The position numbers were made by a program, and so were the translations under genes. From positions 124,001-188,000 of the forward strand of contig CAVYHJ010000003.1 of assembly GCA_963768165.1 (NCBI GenBank): a DNA stretch of 64,000 bases, written 5' to 3'. Positions within the stretch are counted from its first letter, which is position 1. The number at the start of each line of letters is the position of its first letter. Origin of the DNA: CAVYHJ01 sp963768165 [NCBI: uncultured bacterium]. GTDB lineage: Bacteria > UBP4 > UBA4092. The notes beneath the pieces are model-generated. The model did no database searches and was not told the origin of the DNA. It worked only from the letters and a program-made list of their open reading frames with translations. Shown piece after piece: positions 24,530 to 34,125 of this stretch.

Positions 24530-26358
24530 TCATGATAGTTTATAAATCATTACATTATGATTCGCCATAAACCAAGGATTAACAGCATTACAGGTATACA
24601 AATAATTTCCATCCAATATGGCGAAATCAATAGGATAAGTGTTCATGCGATATATCTGTCGGGGGTGTTGGGGATTGGAGATATCGAAAACAAGAAAACC
24701 CCGAGAATAGAAAATTATGGCGCGATTATCATTGACCACCATAGATTTTCCAAAAGGTCCAACACTCTGATATCGAAATTTGGACAATAATCTATCAAGC
24801 CCTTTCCATTCTGTTTTACTTAAAGATATTGGATTTAAAATATCCGATATATCGTATATTTCCAAAGGATGTTTTAAGGAAGAATTAAATAAATAATTTC
24901 CCTGAACGACATAGTTGGATGCAGCATAAATAGGAATATCTAATTTCTTTATTGGAATTGGTCTTTCCCACCAATATTTTCGATAGATAGAAGTGTCATA
25001 CAAATAGGTATAGTCCCCTGCCGGTTCCAAGGCATATCTGCCTTGGAGAATATCACTATTTGGCAGCAAATTAGGTTCGCCGAGTGTTGGACGTGGAAAA
25101 CCACGGTTAACGGGAGTATACCAGGACAAGGAATTATCTCTACGTGTAGTTATTATGGATAAAGAATTTCTGTCTAATCGGATATTTCCACTCTTTCTGT
25201 CGTGATAGTTCTCCCAACTAATAAAAATTGTATCCTTCATAACACGAATAGATGAATGGGAATTTCTAATGTCATCTGACTGATCGATAGGTAAATTAAC
25301 TGATACGGCTTTGGCGGCATTTGGTTTATCTATCTGATTTAAATCATAAACGGTAAGCTGCGGAATAGTTTCTTCAAACTTTCTTTGGAAAATGTATAAA
25401 TAATTTTCATAAAATGCAAAATCTGCCATGCTTCTGGGTAATTCCAATATATTCTTGGATACTGGGTGTTGGGGATCATTCACGTCCACCATTTCTATTT
25501 TTACTGCACTTAAATCCGACACGGGAGAATGTCCGTAGATTTTCTTATCCCAAAAGTAAGTCATTTGCGTGCTCCAATCAATCGGCACATTGACGGAAAT
25601 GATATTGCTGCCAAAAACAAGATATTTTGAATAAGTGTTGATTCCGAAACAGACAACCAGGGTAATCAGTACACTATTTATCCAAATCAATCTTTTATGG
25701 GTATAACTTAAATAAACCACGCTGATGATTCCCAAGAAAATAATGATCGTAATTAGAAGTTCAAAAAGTCCAAAGACAAAGAGTGTCTGATGTTCGTAAA
25801 TTGCCTGAAACTCATAAAACTGCCAGTAGAATTCCGGCCAATGGTGACGGTGATAAAGGAATAAAGTTACAATGGTACTTATAAAGATTCCAGAGGGGAA
25901 TCCGATAATTACATTGCGGATAATATCCCGACCCAGAATGGAAACCAAGAAGCAGGTGGAATATACACAGATAATCGCTACAAACGCCAAAGCCGAGGTA
26001 TCAAACCAATATATATTGTTTTTCAGGAAATAGGCGATGTCAGAGGTGTTATACGAATTAAGAAATATTAATAAAGTGAGAGAAATAATTTGAAATAATC
26101 TGATGAAATATTTCGTCATTAAAACTATTGTTGGTGCAATAGGACGGGTGAATAAATAATCTGTCGCATCACCGGTCTTTTCATTGGAAAAAGCACGCGC
26201 ACCGATAAACGCGGCATAGAACATTAAGAGTAGACTGGAAATTAATATAAACGATACCCCTGCGCCTGCAAAAGATAAATCAATAGGAATATGCCGATAA
26301 GTGCCAGACACCATACCCACCAAATTTCTCTCCATTCTTTCCAAATCAAAGCTTTCAT
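24530..26358 (-). CDS. ABC-2 permease fused to LVIVD-type beta-propeller, frameshifted near its start
   Basis: The C-terminal 370 residues form a propeller with LVIVD-like repeats (TVYDLNQIDKPNAAKAV, LEIYDISDILNPISLSKTEW, FLVFDISNPQHPRQIYRM). The N-terminal half has about six membrane segments (GARAFSNEKTGDATDYLFTRPI). By comparison with the two upstream paralogues the start should be ATG 26358 (MKALIWKEWREIWWVWCLALIG), one base after the upstream stop. That frame must shift once near 26265-26290 to join the main frame; the uninterrupted frame only begins with MERMERNLVG at 26344. Real frameshift, programmed shift or sequencing error cannot be told apart here. Confidence 0.75.
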
Positions 26359-26359
26359 A

Positions 26360-28162
26360 TTAGGGTATCCTATAAATCGCAAAATCTCTTAAAGCACCTG
26401 AGGTATAAAGATAATGTTCATCATGGGCCACGGTGCGGATTATATCGGTATTCATTTTTCCGAGGAGAAGGGGTTTTTGAGGGTAAGTAATATCAAAAAC
26501 AGAAAATCCCCGGTTATAAAAAACCATCGCCCGGGTTGGAGTAAGAACAATATGAGCATAAGGTAAAGAATAAAAATATTTAGGGTCACATAATTTTTTG
26601 GGGGAATCCATTTTTTCGACCCAATCCCAATCTACGGAACTAATTTTTCTCGGGTTATTCATATTGGAAATGTCGTAAATCTCCAACGCTTTCCTGGAGG
26701 AAGCCAGATAAAGATAATGGTCCTGTACAGTAAATATGAAATTAGAATCTGGAAAATTTATTCTGGCGACAGGATTGGTAGAATTCAAAAAATCTGCCAA
26801 AGGATAAATTTCAATTCCTTTTAAGGTGCGATGATAATAGATATTCTGATAAGCAGTATCTATCCAGAAAGAATAATATCTTCGGTTTTGTACACTATTG
26901 ATATCATACTGGTTTACAATCTCCCAGGTCTTTTTACTGATTTGAATTAGATGATAACGATAAAGAAAGACATTATTCGGATAGGATGATTTTTCTTTGG
27001 AGGTGGGATGATTGAATTTATCTTGATATATGATTCCTGTTCTTTGGCTGTAATTCAAATAAACATACTCCCCCTTTGATTCTGTATTAGAGAATGACCC
27101 GGTATCCTCACTAACCAAAAGACGTTTTATCTCCACGGGTTTAACTGTTGTGGTGAAATCATAAACCACAAACTCTTGCTTGTTTTGGTTTTTTTGGAGA
27201 CAATAAATATATTTCCCTTCAAACCTCGGCCAACCATAATCGTTAGGAATCATCCCAACAATCTTCATTTCAGGTTTTAATGGGTTGTCAATGTTTACAC
27301 CAATTAATTGTTCTTTGGTTCGATCCCATTTAAAATAATAAAGATACTTCCCAACAACATGTAAATCGTCTCCCGATAATTTATACTCATCAGTTTCGTA
27401 TATGGAATTGATCCTTCCATTGATTAGCGGACTAACGATGACCATAAAAAATATGGATAATAGTATTAGAACCCAATAGGATGTTTTCCAAATGAACCGC
27501 CGGTAATAAATCCAGTAAAAAATAATCCCCAGAAGACTGATGATAAAGATTTCGATACAGACCAGCTGATAGATTCCCGTTATCAAAGAAAGATAAGAAG
27601 AATCTATTAAAAAGGGTGCCAATATTTTGGTGTTTTTACTGAAATAAAAAACATAGACAAGAATATTTAGGATTACCTGGAATAGAAATCCTATCAGTAG
27701 ACTTCGGAGTGTGTCTTTACATATCAAAGAACAAAGAAAGAATATGGAATATTGAATAAATATGGCCATTACCAAGGCCCAAAACGAAAAGTTTGTTAGA
27801 AAGGATATATAATCACTGATTAAAACACCACTTTTCCCTTCGGTTAGATAGGTAGCAATCAAAGAACCCAGGAGAAGAAGCAGGAATATTTGAACAATAC
27901 CCGATACATATTTCACCAATAAAATTCGACTGGGATGAATAGGCCGGGTCTGAAGATATTCCATGGTTTGATGGGTATATTCAATAGAAAAACTCCGCGC
28001 TCCTAAATACCAACTGTATAATAAGACACTGATCCCCGCTAAAAGTGGATATACGATATCATCCCCTCTCCCTGTAAATGGGATGAGGATAATCAGAAAT
28101 CCCAACATGGATAACCAACCCCATCTCATTTCTTTTAATTCTTTCCAAATCAAAGCTTTCAT
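26360..28162 (-). CDS. ABC-2 permease fused to LVIVD-type beta-propeller
   Basis: About 600 residues from ATG 28162 (MKALIWKELKEMRWGWLSMLG), directly after the upstream stop (TAATATG). Residues 1-240 hold about six membrane segments and the GARSFSIEYTHQTMEYLQTRPIH motif, with a last anchor near 225-250. The remaining 350 residues should face outward and contain repeats such as VVYDFTTTVKPVEIKRL, LEIYDISNMNNPRKISSVDW and FSVFDITYPQKPLLLGKM. Such a fusion is not a standard ABC-2 architecture. Substrate unknown. Confidence 0.88.
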   Translation of the reverse strand: MKALIWKELKEMRWGWLSMLGFLIILIPFTGRGDDIVYPLLAGISVLLYSWYLGARSFSIEYTHQTMEYLQTRPIHPSRILLVKYVSGIVQIFLLLLLGSLIATYLTEGKSGVLISDYISFLTNFSFWALVMAIFIQYSIFFLCSLICKDTLRSLLIGFLFQVILNILVYVFYFSKNTKILAPFLIDSSYLSLITGIYQLVCIEIFIISLLGIIFYWIYYRRFIWKTSYWVLILLSIFFMVIVSPLINGRINSIYETDEYKLSGDDLHVVGKYLYYFKWDRTKEQLIGVNIDNPLKPEMKIVGMIPNDYGWPRFEGKYIYCLQKNQNKQEFVVYDFTTTVKPVEIKRLLVSEDTGSFSNTESKGEYVYLNYSQRTGIIYQDKFNHPTSKEKSSYPNNVFLYRYHLIQISKKTWEIVNQYDINSVQNRRYYSFWIDTAYQNIYYHRTLKGIEIYPLADFLNSTNPVARINFPDSNFIFTVQDHYLYLASSRKALEIYDISNMNNPRKISSVDWDWVEKMDSPKKLCDPKYFYSLPYAHIVLTPTRAMVFYNRGFSVFDITYPQKPLLLGKMNTDIIRTVAHDEHYLYTSGALRDFAIYRIP

Positions 28163-28163
28163 A

Positions 28164-30083
28164 TTAAGGTATCCTGTAGACTTCAAATCTATTCAATCCA
28201 TTAGATTGTGAAGAAATATAGAGGAAATTATTATCACTAAGCATATCCATGATAAATCCATCAACTGTTTTTCCAATTTGAAGCGGTTTTTGGGGATGGG
28301 AAACATCAAATACCAGGACGCCTCTTTCATAACTTACGACGACACGTTTATTCGATAAGATGTCCATACCTCCCCAGAGATATCTTCTTTCCCCTCGCTC
28401 CGTCCAGTCCCAAGGAGCTTCTCCGACTTTTCGAGGGTTTTTAATATCGGACAGGTCATAGATTACCAAGGGATTCGTCAGGGTTCTGGTATAGAGATAG
28501 TTTCCCTTCATGATAAAGATTGGAGGATTGTAATGTAGATCGTCTATGGAAGGATATGGCGGAGTAATTTTAATCTCGGACACCACGATAGGTTCTTTCC
28601 AATTAGAAACATCGTAAATCTCAATCGCATTGCCTGCATTATAAAAACTATAATTCCCTACAACCTGCCCATCGAGATAATGCCGTATCTTTTGTCGCAA
28701 ATTGGAATCCGTATCTAATTGATCCGTTATCTTCCAAGTTTTTTTGTCAATCTGAATCAAGTGTTCTTGATATAAAGGATATTGTCGAAAATCGAATTGT
28801 CTTTCATCATGTTGGGTAGTAAATTGACTAAAGAGTTTCCAATTCTTTTCACTGGTTTTGACAAGATGTTTTAGAAAAACGAAATTATCTTTGGGATAAA
28901 TGTACACTGTATGCCAAACATAGGATGATCTTTTACCCATTTGAGACATTCCCCAAGAAAAAGTGGAATCTTTACCAAAATAATTATAAGTATCCAAGAA
29001 TGTTTCTTTAAATTTTAAAGCAAGCAAGCGTGAGGTATCTTCTTGAAAAGAAATTCGTTCTATTTCCAGGGCAACGTTATTCGAGGTTATTTTGTATACC
29101 ACCAATTGCGGATTTGATGGATAGTGCTCAACGGCATATAAATATTGACCATCTATTTTTGATATATAATTGCTATTCATGGTTGTTAAAATGCCAATTA
29201 AACTGACCTCCTCCAATCTATTAGGATTCGAGATATTTATCCCTTGTAATTGACCGTGTGAACCAAATCCATAGATATGGTTATTGAAGTAATGCATCTC
29301 TCTCAATCCCAATTGATTATTCTTTGAGATGGGAGAGATATTTCCCCGACTTAACAAAATAAGAGTACAAGGAATGGAAATTCCTAACAAAATCAATAGA
29401 CTAAATCCGGTTTTCCAGATTAATCGTTTTCGATAAAGACTATAATAAACAATACCTATCACTCCCAAGATGAAGATTTCAATCAAGTATTGATAAAGAG
29501 GATATCTAAATATCATGGTGTTGAATGTGAGCGCTAAATGTTGCCAGAACCAACCCATCAAAACCTTCACAAACATAAAGTAAGCCAAGCAGGTTACGAA
29601 GAACCCCACGAAAAGTGCCCGGAGAGTATCATTGACCAACATGGAAAAAAGAAAACAAAAAGAGTAAATTCCAAAAAGACTAAACAGGCTTAAAGAAAGG
29701 CCCAGATGTCTAAAGATATCATAGTTTACTAACATCAGACCGTAGGATTGACGGATATATGTATCCACGGTAAATACATAATGGATTAAATAATAGAAAA
29801 AGCAGATTTGAAGATATCCAATCAAGTACTTGACGATTAAAAGGGTGCGGGGATGTATGGGTCGGTTGTATAAGTAATCTAATGTTCCGCCTATTTTTTC
29901 TCCGGCAAAAGACCGCGCTCCCAAAAATCCGCTATAAAGCTCTAAATACAAGGGAAATACCCACAAAATCTTGATATTAAATCCTGTTACTTTGGCTATA
30001 GCTAAAAACAATAGAAAATTTACCAGGGAAATCAACCATACCTGCCAAATTTCTTTTATTTCCTTCCAAATTAATGCTTTCAT
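28164..30083 (-). CDS. ABC-2 permease fused to LVIVD-type beta-propeller
   Basis: About 639 residues from ATG 30083 (MKALIWKEIKEIWQVWL), overlapping the ATPase stop by ATGA. The N-terminal permease half carries GARSFAGEKIGGTLDYLYNRPIH, where other YtrC-like permeases contact the ATPase. Propeller repeats include LVVYKITSNNVALEIERI, IEIYDVSNWKEPIVVSEI, LVIYDLSDIKNPRKVGEAPW and VLVFDVSHPQKPLQIGKT. It is the first and largest of three tandem paralogues. The propeller may be a sensor or docking platform outside the membrane; this is inference. Confidence 0.9.
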   Translation of the reverse strand: MKALIWKEIKEIWQVWLISLVNFLLFLAIAKVTGFNIKILWVFPLYLELYSGFLGARSFAGEKIGGTLDYLYNRPIHPRTLLIVKYLIGYLQICFFYYLIHYVFTVDTYIRQSYGLMLVNYDIFRHLGLSLSLFSLFGIYSFCFLFSMLVNDTLRALFVGFFVTCLAYFMFVKVLMGWFWQHLALTFNTMIFRYPLYQYLIEIFILGVIGIVYYSLYRKRLIWKTGFSLLILLGISIPCTLILLSRGNISPISKNNQLGLREMHYFNNHIYGFGSHGQLQGINISNPNRLEEVSLIGILTTMNSNYISKIDGQYLYAVEHYPSNPQLVVYKITSNNVALEIERISFQEDTSRLLALKFKETFLDTYNYFGKDSTFSWGMSQMGKRSSYVWHTVYIYPKDNFVFLKHLVKTSEKNWKLFSQFTTQHDERQFDFRQYPLYQEHLIQIDKKTWKITDQLDTDSNLRQKIRHYLDGQVVGNYSFYNAGNAIEIYDVSNWKEPIVVSEIKITPPYPSIDDLHYNPPIFIMKGNYLYTRTLTNPLVIYDLSDIKNPRKVGEAPWDWTERGERRYLWGGMDILSNKRVVVSYERGVLVFDVSHPQKPLQIGKTVDGFIMDMLSDNNFLYISSQSNGLNRFEVYRIP

Positions 30084-30976
30084 GTTTGTGATTTCTCCCA
30101 TTTAGTATATTCAGCGAAAATGTCTTCGAGTGATAGATCCATGATTTCCATGTTGAATGGGTTGAGTGATTTGAGATTCTGTTCCCATTGTTGATTATGG
30201 TTTCGGACGTAACAGACCCAATCGTTATCTTTTTTTTCAGAACGTAAAAGGGTGTTATGGGAAGGAATAGAATCTTTGGGCGTAGCAAAACTAAGCACCA
30301 CTTTTTTAATGGAATCTTTGAGTTTGTTTTTCTCATCACAAACAACTAATTTGCCTTTACAAAGGATACCGACGGTATCCGCCATGCGGTCTACTTCATC
30401 AATCAAATGGGACGAAAAGAAAATCGTGGTTTTGAAATCACTCACATAAGAAATGAGTTTTTCCAATATTTCCCTGCGGACCATGGGGTCGAGACCGCTG
30501 GAGGGTTCATCGAGGATCAGGACTTCCGGTTTGCTCGCCATCGCCACGAGCAAAGCGAGTTTCGCCAGCATCCCCCGTGACAGGACTTTTACTTTTTGTT
30601 TAGGGTCAAGGTCAAAATCTTTCAATAGTGTTTGCGCCATATTTTCGTCCCAATTGGGATAAAGGCGACTGTTGAACCAGAGGACTTCATTGACTTTCAT
30701 CCAGCGGTACATGGTACGGTCTTCGGAAACAAAGCCGATTTTGCTTTTCACTTTAACGTCATCTTCAATGGGGTCGAGTCCCACGACTTTGGCGGTGCCG
30801 AAGGTGGGACGCAGGAGTCCCATGAGAATTTTGATGGTGGTGGTTTTCCCGGCGCCGTTCTCTCCGACAAATCCGAAAATCTGTCCCTGTGGGACTTGAA
30901 TGGTGATATTGTTTACGGCGGTTAATTTCCCAAACCGCTTGGTAAGATTCTGTATATCTATAGTGTTGTCTGGCAT
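30080..30976 (-). CDS. ABC transporter ATP-binding protein
   Basis: A 298-residue CcmA-like ATPase. Walker A is GENGAGKTT, the signature is VLSRGMLAKLALLVAMA (a degenerate LSxGM form typical of ABC-2 partners), Walker B is VLILDEPSSGLD and the H-loop is SSHLIDEVDRMAD. It energises the membrane complex formed by the four downstream permeases. Starts 60 bases after the GntR gene; the gap holds a half copy of the REP-like repeat. Confidence 0.95.
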   Translation of the reverse strand: MPDNTIDIQNLTKRFGKLTAVNNITIQVPQGQIFGFVGENGAGKTTTIKILMGLLRPTFGTAKVVGLDPIEDDVKVKSKIGFVSEDRTMYRWMKVNEVLWFNSRLYPNWDENMAQTLLKDFDLDPKQKVKVLSRGMLAKLALLVAMASKPEVLILDEPSSGLDPMVRREILEKLISYVSDFKTTIFFSSHLIDEVDRMADTVGILCKGKLVVCDEKNKLKDSIKKVVLSFATPKDSIPSHNTLLRSEKKDNDWVCYVRNHNQQWEQNLKSLNPFNMEIMDLSLEDIFAEYTKWEKSQT

Positions 30977-31005
30977 ATTTCTTTCCTCCGTTTGTATTTT
31001 AAAGC

Positions 31006-31033
31006 GAGATTACTTCGCTTCGCTCGTAATGAC
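31006..31033. repeat. Half copy of REP-like dispersed repeat
   Basis: GAGATTACTTCGCTTCGCTC followed by GTAATGAC resembles one arm of the palindromic repeat at 7453-7531. It lies between the GntR gene and the ATPase gene. Confidence 0.5.
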
Positions 31034-31036
31034 AAG

Positions 31037-31426
31037 CTAGGTTTTATTATTTTTTAATTGTTTTAAACGTTCTTCAAATTCTTTTTTCAATTCCTCCTCT
31101 GAAAAATGCAAGCGCTGCCCGGTGTTGATGGCCTGATTTAAAGCATCCTTCAATATCTGATGACGTTCCTTCTCCATAGAAGGTTTATCCCAATCAGAAA
31201 CAAAAGTTCCTTCTCCGCGTTTGACATAGAGAATCCCTTCCCGTTCCAATTCCTGATACGCCTTCGCGACGGTGTTGGGATTCACCCGCAATTCCACCGC
31301 CAAATCCCGCCAGGACGGCAGCTTATCATCCTTTTTCAATTTCCCCGTCAGGATGGCAAAACGTATCCCGTCTATGATTTGCTGGAAGATGCTGATGGTA
31401 CTTTCGGGTTTTATCTCGATGTTCAT
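31037..31426 (-). CDS. YtrA-type GntR-family repressor
   Basis: A 129-residue regulator with a winged helix-turn-helix (PSWRDLAVELRVNPNTVAKAYQELEREGILYVKRGEGTFV) and a short helical tail, the size of YtrA members, which lack a large effector domain. YtrA-type genes usually control the ABC genes behind them. Here the ATPase and four permeases follow on the same strand and a perfect palindrome overlaps the promoter, so autoregulation of the whole operon is very likely. Confidence 0.93.
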   Translation of the reverse strand: MNIEIKPESTISIFQQIIDGIRFAILTGKLKKDDKLPSWRDLAVELRVNPNTVAKAYQELEREGILYVKRGEGTFVSDWDKPSMEKERHQILKDALNQAINTGQRLHFSEEELKKEFEERLKQLKNNKT

Positions 31427-31449
31427 GTATCGTATATCCCTTAATTCTG

Positions 31450-31477
31450 CTAGTGCTATAGTGAACTATAGCACTAG
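31450..31477. promoter_or_regulatory. Perfect 28-bp palindrome, GntR operator
   Basis: CTAGTGCTATAGT (31450-31462) and its exact reverse complement (31465-31477) are separated by GA. It covers the -10 box of the GntR operon promoter. Confidence 0.8.
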
Positions 31478-31493
31478 GTTAATGGCCTGTCAA
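31465..31493 (-). promoter_or_regulatory. GntR operon promoter
   Basis: TTGACA (31493-31488), exactly 17 bp of spacer, then TATAGT (31470-31465) on the minus strand, 39 bases before the GntR ATG. Confidence 0.8.
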
Positions 31494-31548
31494 GGAGTAA
31501 TTTTAAAATAGTACAAAATTAATAATGGTTCCTACTATAGGTTAATTT

Positions 31549-31592
31549 AGTTCCCTATTAACTCCCTATTATCTCCGTACTAACTCTCATTA
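31549..31592 (+). promoter_or_regulatory. Four 11-bp tandem direct repeats (array B)
   Basis: The units are AGTTCCCTATT, AACTCCCTATT, ATCTCCGTACT and AACTCTCATTA, with weaker matches continuing on both sides. They share the WCTCCSTAYT core with arrays A and C. The array sits about 55 bp upstream of the GntR promoter and 160 bp upstream of the GH5 gene. Confidence 0.6.
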
Positions 31593-31750
31593 AGATCTCT
31601 TACTCTTTATGCAGTATATTTTTAAACACCTTTGATACCCTTTTGTCTCTTTCAGGGCTTTTAGGAAGGATGGTAAATCCATTTTTCAAATTCGGAGAGG
31701 GTTGTTATTCCTTGCATATTGCTATAGAATGATTTTTGAGAAATATATTT

Positions 31751-33718
31751 ATGAAGCGGTTATTTTTCGTTCTATTTTTAATCGTATTATTCCTTACCAA
31801 TTTTGCTTGTGGCTTTAGTATTATTACAACGAATGGAACACAATTCATCGAAGATAACCACCCTTTCTACTATGTCGGGTTCAATGCGGAAGTCCAGCCG
31901 GGCGGAGAATATCTAAATACCGATTATACCTTTAGAGAAGCGTCCAGACTGGGAATCAACGTAATTCGGATTTGGGCGGTCGGAGAAGGTTTCAGTGACG
32001 GTTACCAACCGTCCGCGGGGGTATACAACGAAACGACCCTCGAAAATTTGGATTATAAAATTGCCACCGCACAAAAATATGGAATCCATTTGATTATTGC
32101 TCTTGCCAATAACTGGTCGGATTATGGAGGAATCCCACAATATCTTCTTTGGGCAGGAGACAGCAGTGGAACCTCGGCGGACTTTTTCACCAATGCTTCC
32201 TGCAGTACTTTTTATGAAAATTACGTTTCTACCATAATCAACCGGATCAATACCGTCAACGGGCAACCCTATAAAACTGATCCCACTATATTTTCTTGGG
32301 AATTAATGAATGAACCCCGCTATCCCATAACTTATTCGGACGCCACGTTAAAAGCCTGGATTACGCAAATGAGCAATTTTATTCGTTCCTTGGATTCCAC
32401 CCATATGATTTCAACTGGGTTGGAGGGATTGGAAGATGCAACATATATGACAGGAACAAATTACACAACCCAACATAGGCTTCCGAATATTAGTTTCTGT
32501 ACATTCCATATTTACCCGAACTCCGCCGGTTGGTCCTGGTCTTCTACGCAAACTCTTATAGATGACTATATCTCACAAGGACATACAATTGATGGCAAAC
32601 CGGTAATCATGGAAGAATTCGGATTATCCACCGGTTTTTCCAATTATGGATTATCCTCCAGTTATCAAATCATGCTCCATGAAATTAATACCCAATCTGG
32701 AAACGGAAGTAGTCTTTGGTATTGGAATGCCACCAGTAGCGTTGCCAATGAGAGTACCATAAATCCATTTGTATCTATTGATCTGCCAACGCGTGAAATC
32801 TTCCGTTCCAATGCCAATCTTATGTTGAAAAAAACGTACGGCAACCTGGCCGATTTGGATATACAACCTCAAAACATCAATTTTAATCCTGTTCAACCCA
32901 ATATCGGGCAGACCTTTTACATCACTGATACCGTACAAAATATCGGGAACTCTGACGCTTCTACAGTAAGAGTGCAGTTTTACGCAGGAGACCCCGGTGC
33001 CAGTGGACAACAAATCGGCTCTGATATAATTATTCCCGTCATTTCAGCGAATAGCATCGGTGTCGTCAGCACTAATTGGGTCATGCCCGGTAAAACAACT
33101 GATATTTATGTTGATTTAGACCCTTACTCCACCATCACCGAACTAACCAAATATAACAATATAAACTATCGCACGATAACCAGCCAAACTACGGTATTCG
33201 AATCTTTCGAAGGCATAATCAATGATTGGTCGGTTGCGGACAATAATTACATCACAATTCTTGGCGTGAACTCGACGTATTATACCGACGGCGCGGCAAG
33301 TTTGGCGGCGGCTGTTTCTTTCCCCGGGGGATGGAACCGTACCCGAATTGTCCGTAGTCCCAGTTTTGAAAACGATTGGAGCACCTATGCTTACAGTACT
33401 GCAACGGTGTTTATTGACGTTTATTGTTCCTCAACTGTCGCCCCTTTGAATGGTGAAATAATAATCCAGTGTAACAACTGGCAATGGGAGGAATCGTCTA
33501 ATTATATTGGTTCATATCAGACCTTAACAGCCGGATGGAATACTCTCTATTTTCCTTTATTCCCTTTGTTGAGCAGCGGCCAATTAATCATCGATTCGAT
33601 TGCCCCCGCCATTCAAAAACCCACTGTCGCTAACGGTATGATTTATATAGACAATATCCGTATTGTACAACCCTACCCAACGCAATTAGACATTGACCCC
33701 TGGTTCATGTATTTCTAA
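31751..33718 (+). CDS. Secreted GH5 endo-beta-mannanase-like glycosidase with CARDB and binding domain
   Basis: About 655 residues from ATG 31751 (MKRLFFVLFLIVLFL, signal peptide). Residues about 25-370 are a GH5 barrel with acid-base Glu in WELMNEPR (near 187) and nucleophile Glu in VIMEEFG (near 288); the FxxxGxNAE-like opening and N-terminal layout resemble subfamily 7 mannanases. About 375-480 is a CARDB domain (NIGQTFYITDTVQNIGNSDASTV), and about 485-650 is a jelly-roll binding domain. It should cut plant beta-mannan or cellulose outside the cell. A TTG at 31736 extends the frame but is less likely. Confidence 0.88.
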   Translation: MKRLFFVLFLIVLFLTNFACGFSIITTNGTQFIEDNHPFYYVGFNAEVQPGGEYLNTDYTFREASRLGINVIRIWAVGEGFSDGYQPSAGVYNETTLENLDYKIATAQKYGIHLIIALANNWSDYGGIPQYLLWAGDSSGTSADFFTNASCSTFYENYVSTIINRINTVNGQPYKTDPTIFSWELMNEPRYPITYSDATLKAWITQMSNFIRSLDSTHMISTGLEGLEDATYMTGTNYTTQHRLPNISFCTFHIYPNSAGWSWSSTQTLIDDYISQGHTIDGKPVIMEEFGLSTGFSNYGLSSSYQIMLHEINTQSGNGSSLWYWNATSSVANESTINPFVSIDLPTREIFRSNANLMLKKTYGNLADLDIQPQNINFNPVQPNIGQTFYITDTVQNIGNSDASTVRVQFYAGDPGASGQQIGSDIIIPVISANSIGVVSTNWVMPGKTTDIYVDLDPYSTITELTKYNNINYRTITSQTTVFESFEGIINDWSVADNNYITILGVNSTYYTDGAASLAAAVSFPGGWNRTRIVRSPSFENDWSTYAYSTATVFIDVYCSSTVAPLNGEIIIQCNNWQWEESSNYIGSYQTLTAGWNTLYFPLFPLLSSGQLIIDSIAPAIQKPTVANGMIYIDNIRIVQPYPTQLDIDPWFMYF

Positions 33719-33949
33719 ATAATTCTTCCATCTTTCTGTGACAGATTTATATCTCTAATAAGCAAAAAGCAAAACGTACTCCCTCGGTTAACCACTTTGG
33801 GAAACATTCCCAACATCTCCCCCTATAAAAGCTGAAATTACCGTCTCCACTTTTAAAACCTTCAGAAATCACTCAAAATTGACGTAGAAACCACAAACTC
33901 ACCCGAAAGAGCCTTAAACTAGTCCCGAACCAAATCCCCACTTTTTTTC

Positions 33950-34125
33950 ATTGGGAGATGGTACGGACTTGGTACGGTGATGGTACGGAGATAACCCATA
34001 CCCAATTTTGAAACATTTTAAGCCCTTTAAATCGCATTTCTAGCTATGCCAAATTGGCACACTCCACCTTGTCTTCCCCGATCTGAGTCCTCAACACTGA
34101 TTGAGGTGAATCCAGTTTTTATGTG
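33950..34125 (+). repeat. Dispersed intergenic element, direct copy
   Basis: Matches the reverse complement of 15230-15400, including AAATCGCATTTCTAGCTATG, TGCCAAATTGGCA and the CCTCAA-N6-TTGAGG hairpin. Confidence 0.75.
33951..33994 (-). promoter_or_regulatory. Four 11-bp tandem direct repeats (array C)
   Basis: Plus-strand units TTGGGAGATGG, TACGGACTTGG, TACGGTGATGG and TACGGAGATAA; on the minus strand the core is ATCTCCGTA, the same as arrays A and B. Confidence 0.6.

Larger units (their letters stand above)
31427..31750. other. 324-bp divergent regulatory region between GntR operon and GH5 gene
   Basis: It contains the GntR promoter and palindrome (31450-31493) and an array of 11-bp repeats (31549-31592). 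No coding potential is seen. The start region of the GH5 gene has TATAGAAT at 31721-31728 as a possible -10 box. Confidence 0.7.

Noticed and set aside
33951-33994. Tandem repeats considered as a CRISPR array
   Set aside because: Units are 11 bp with no spacers, unlike any CRISPR array.
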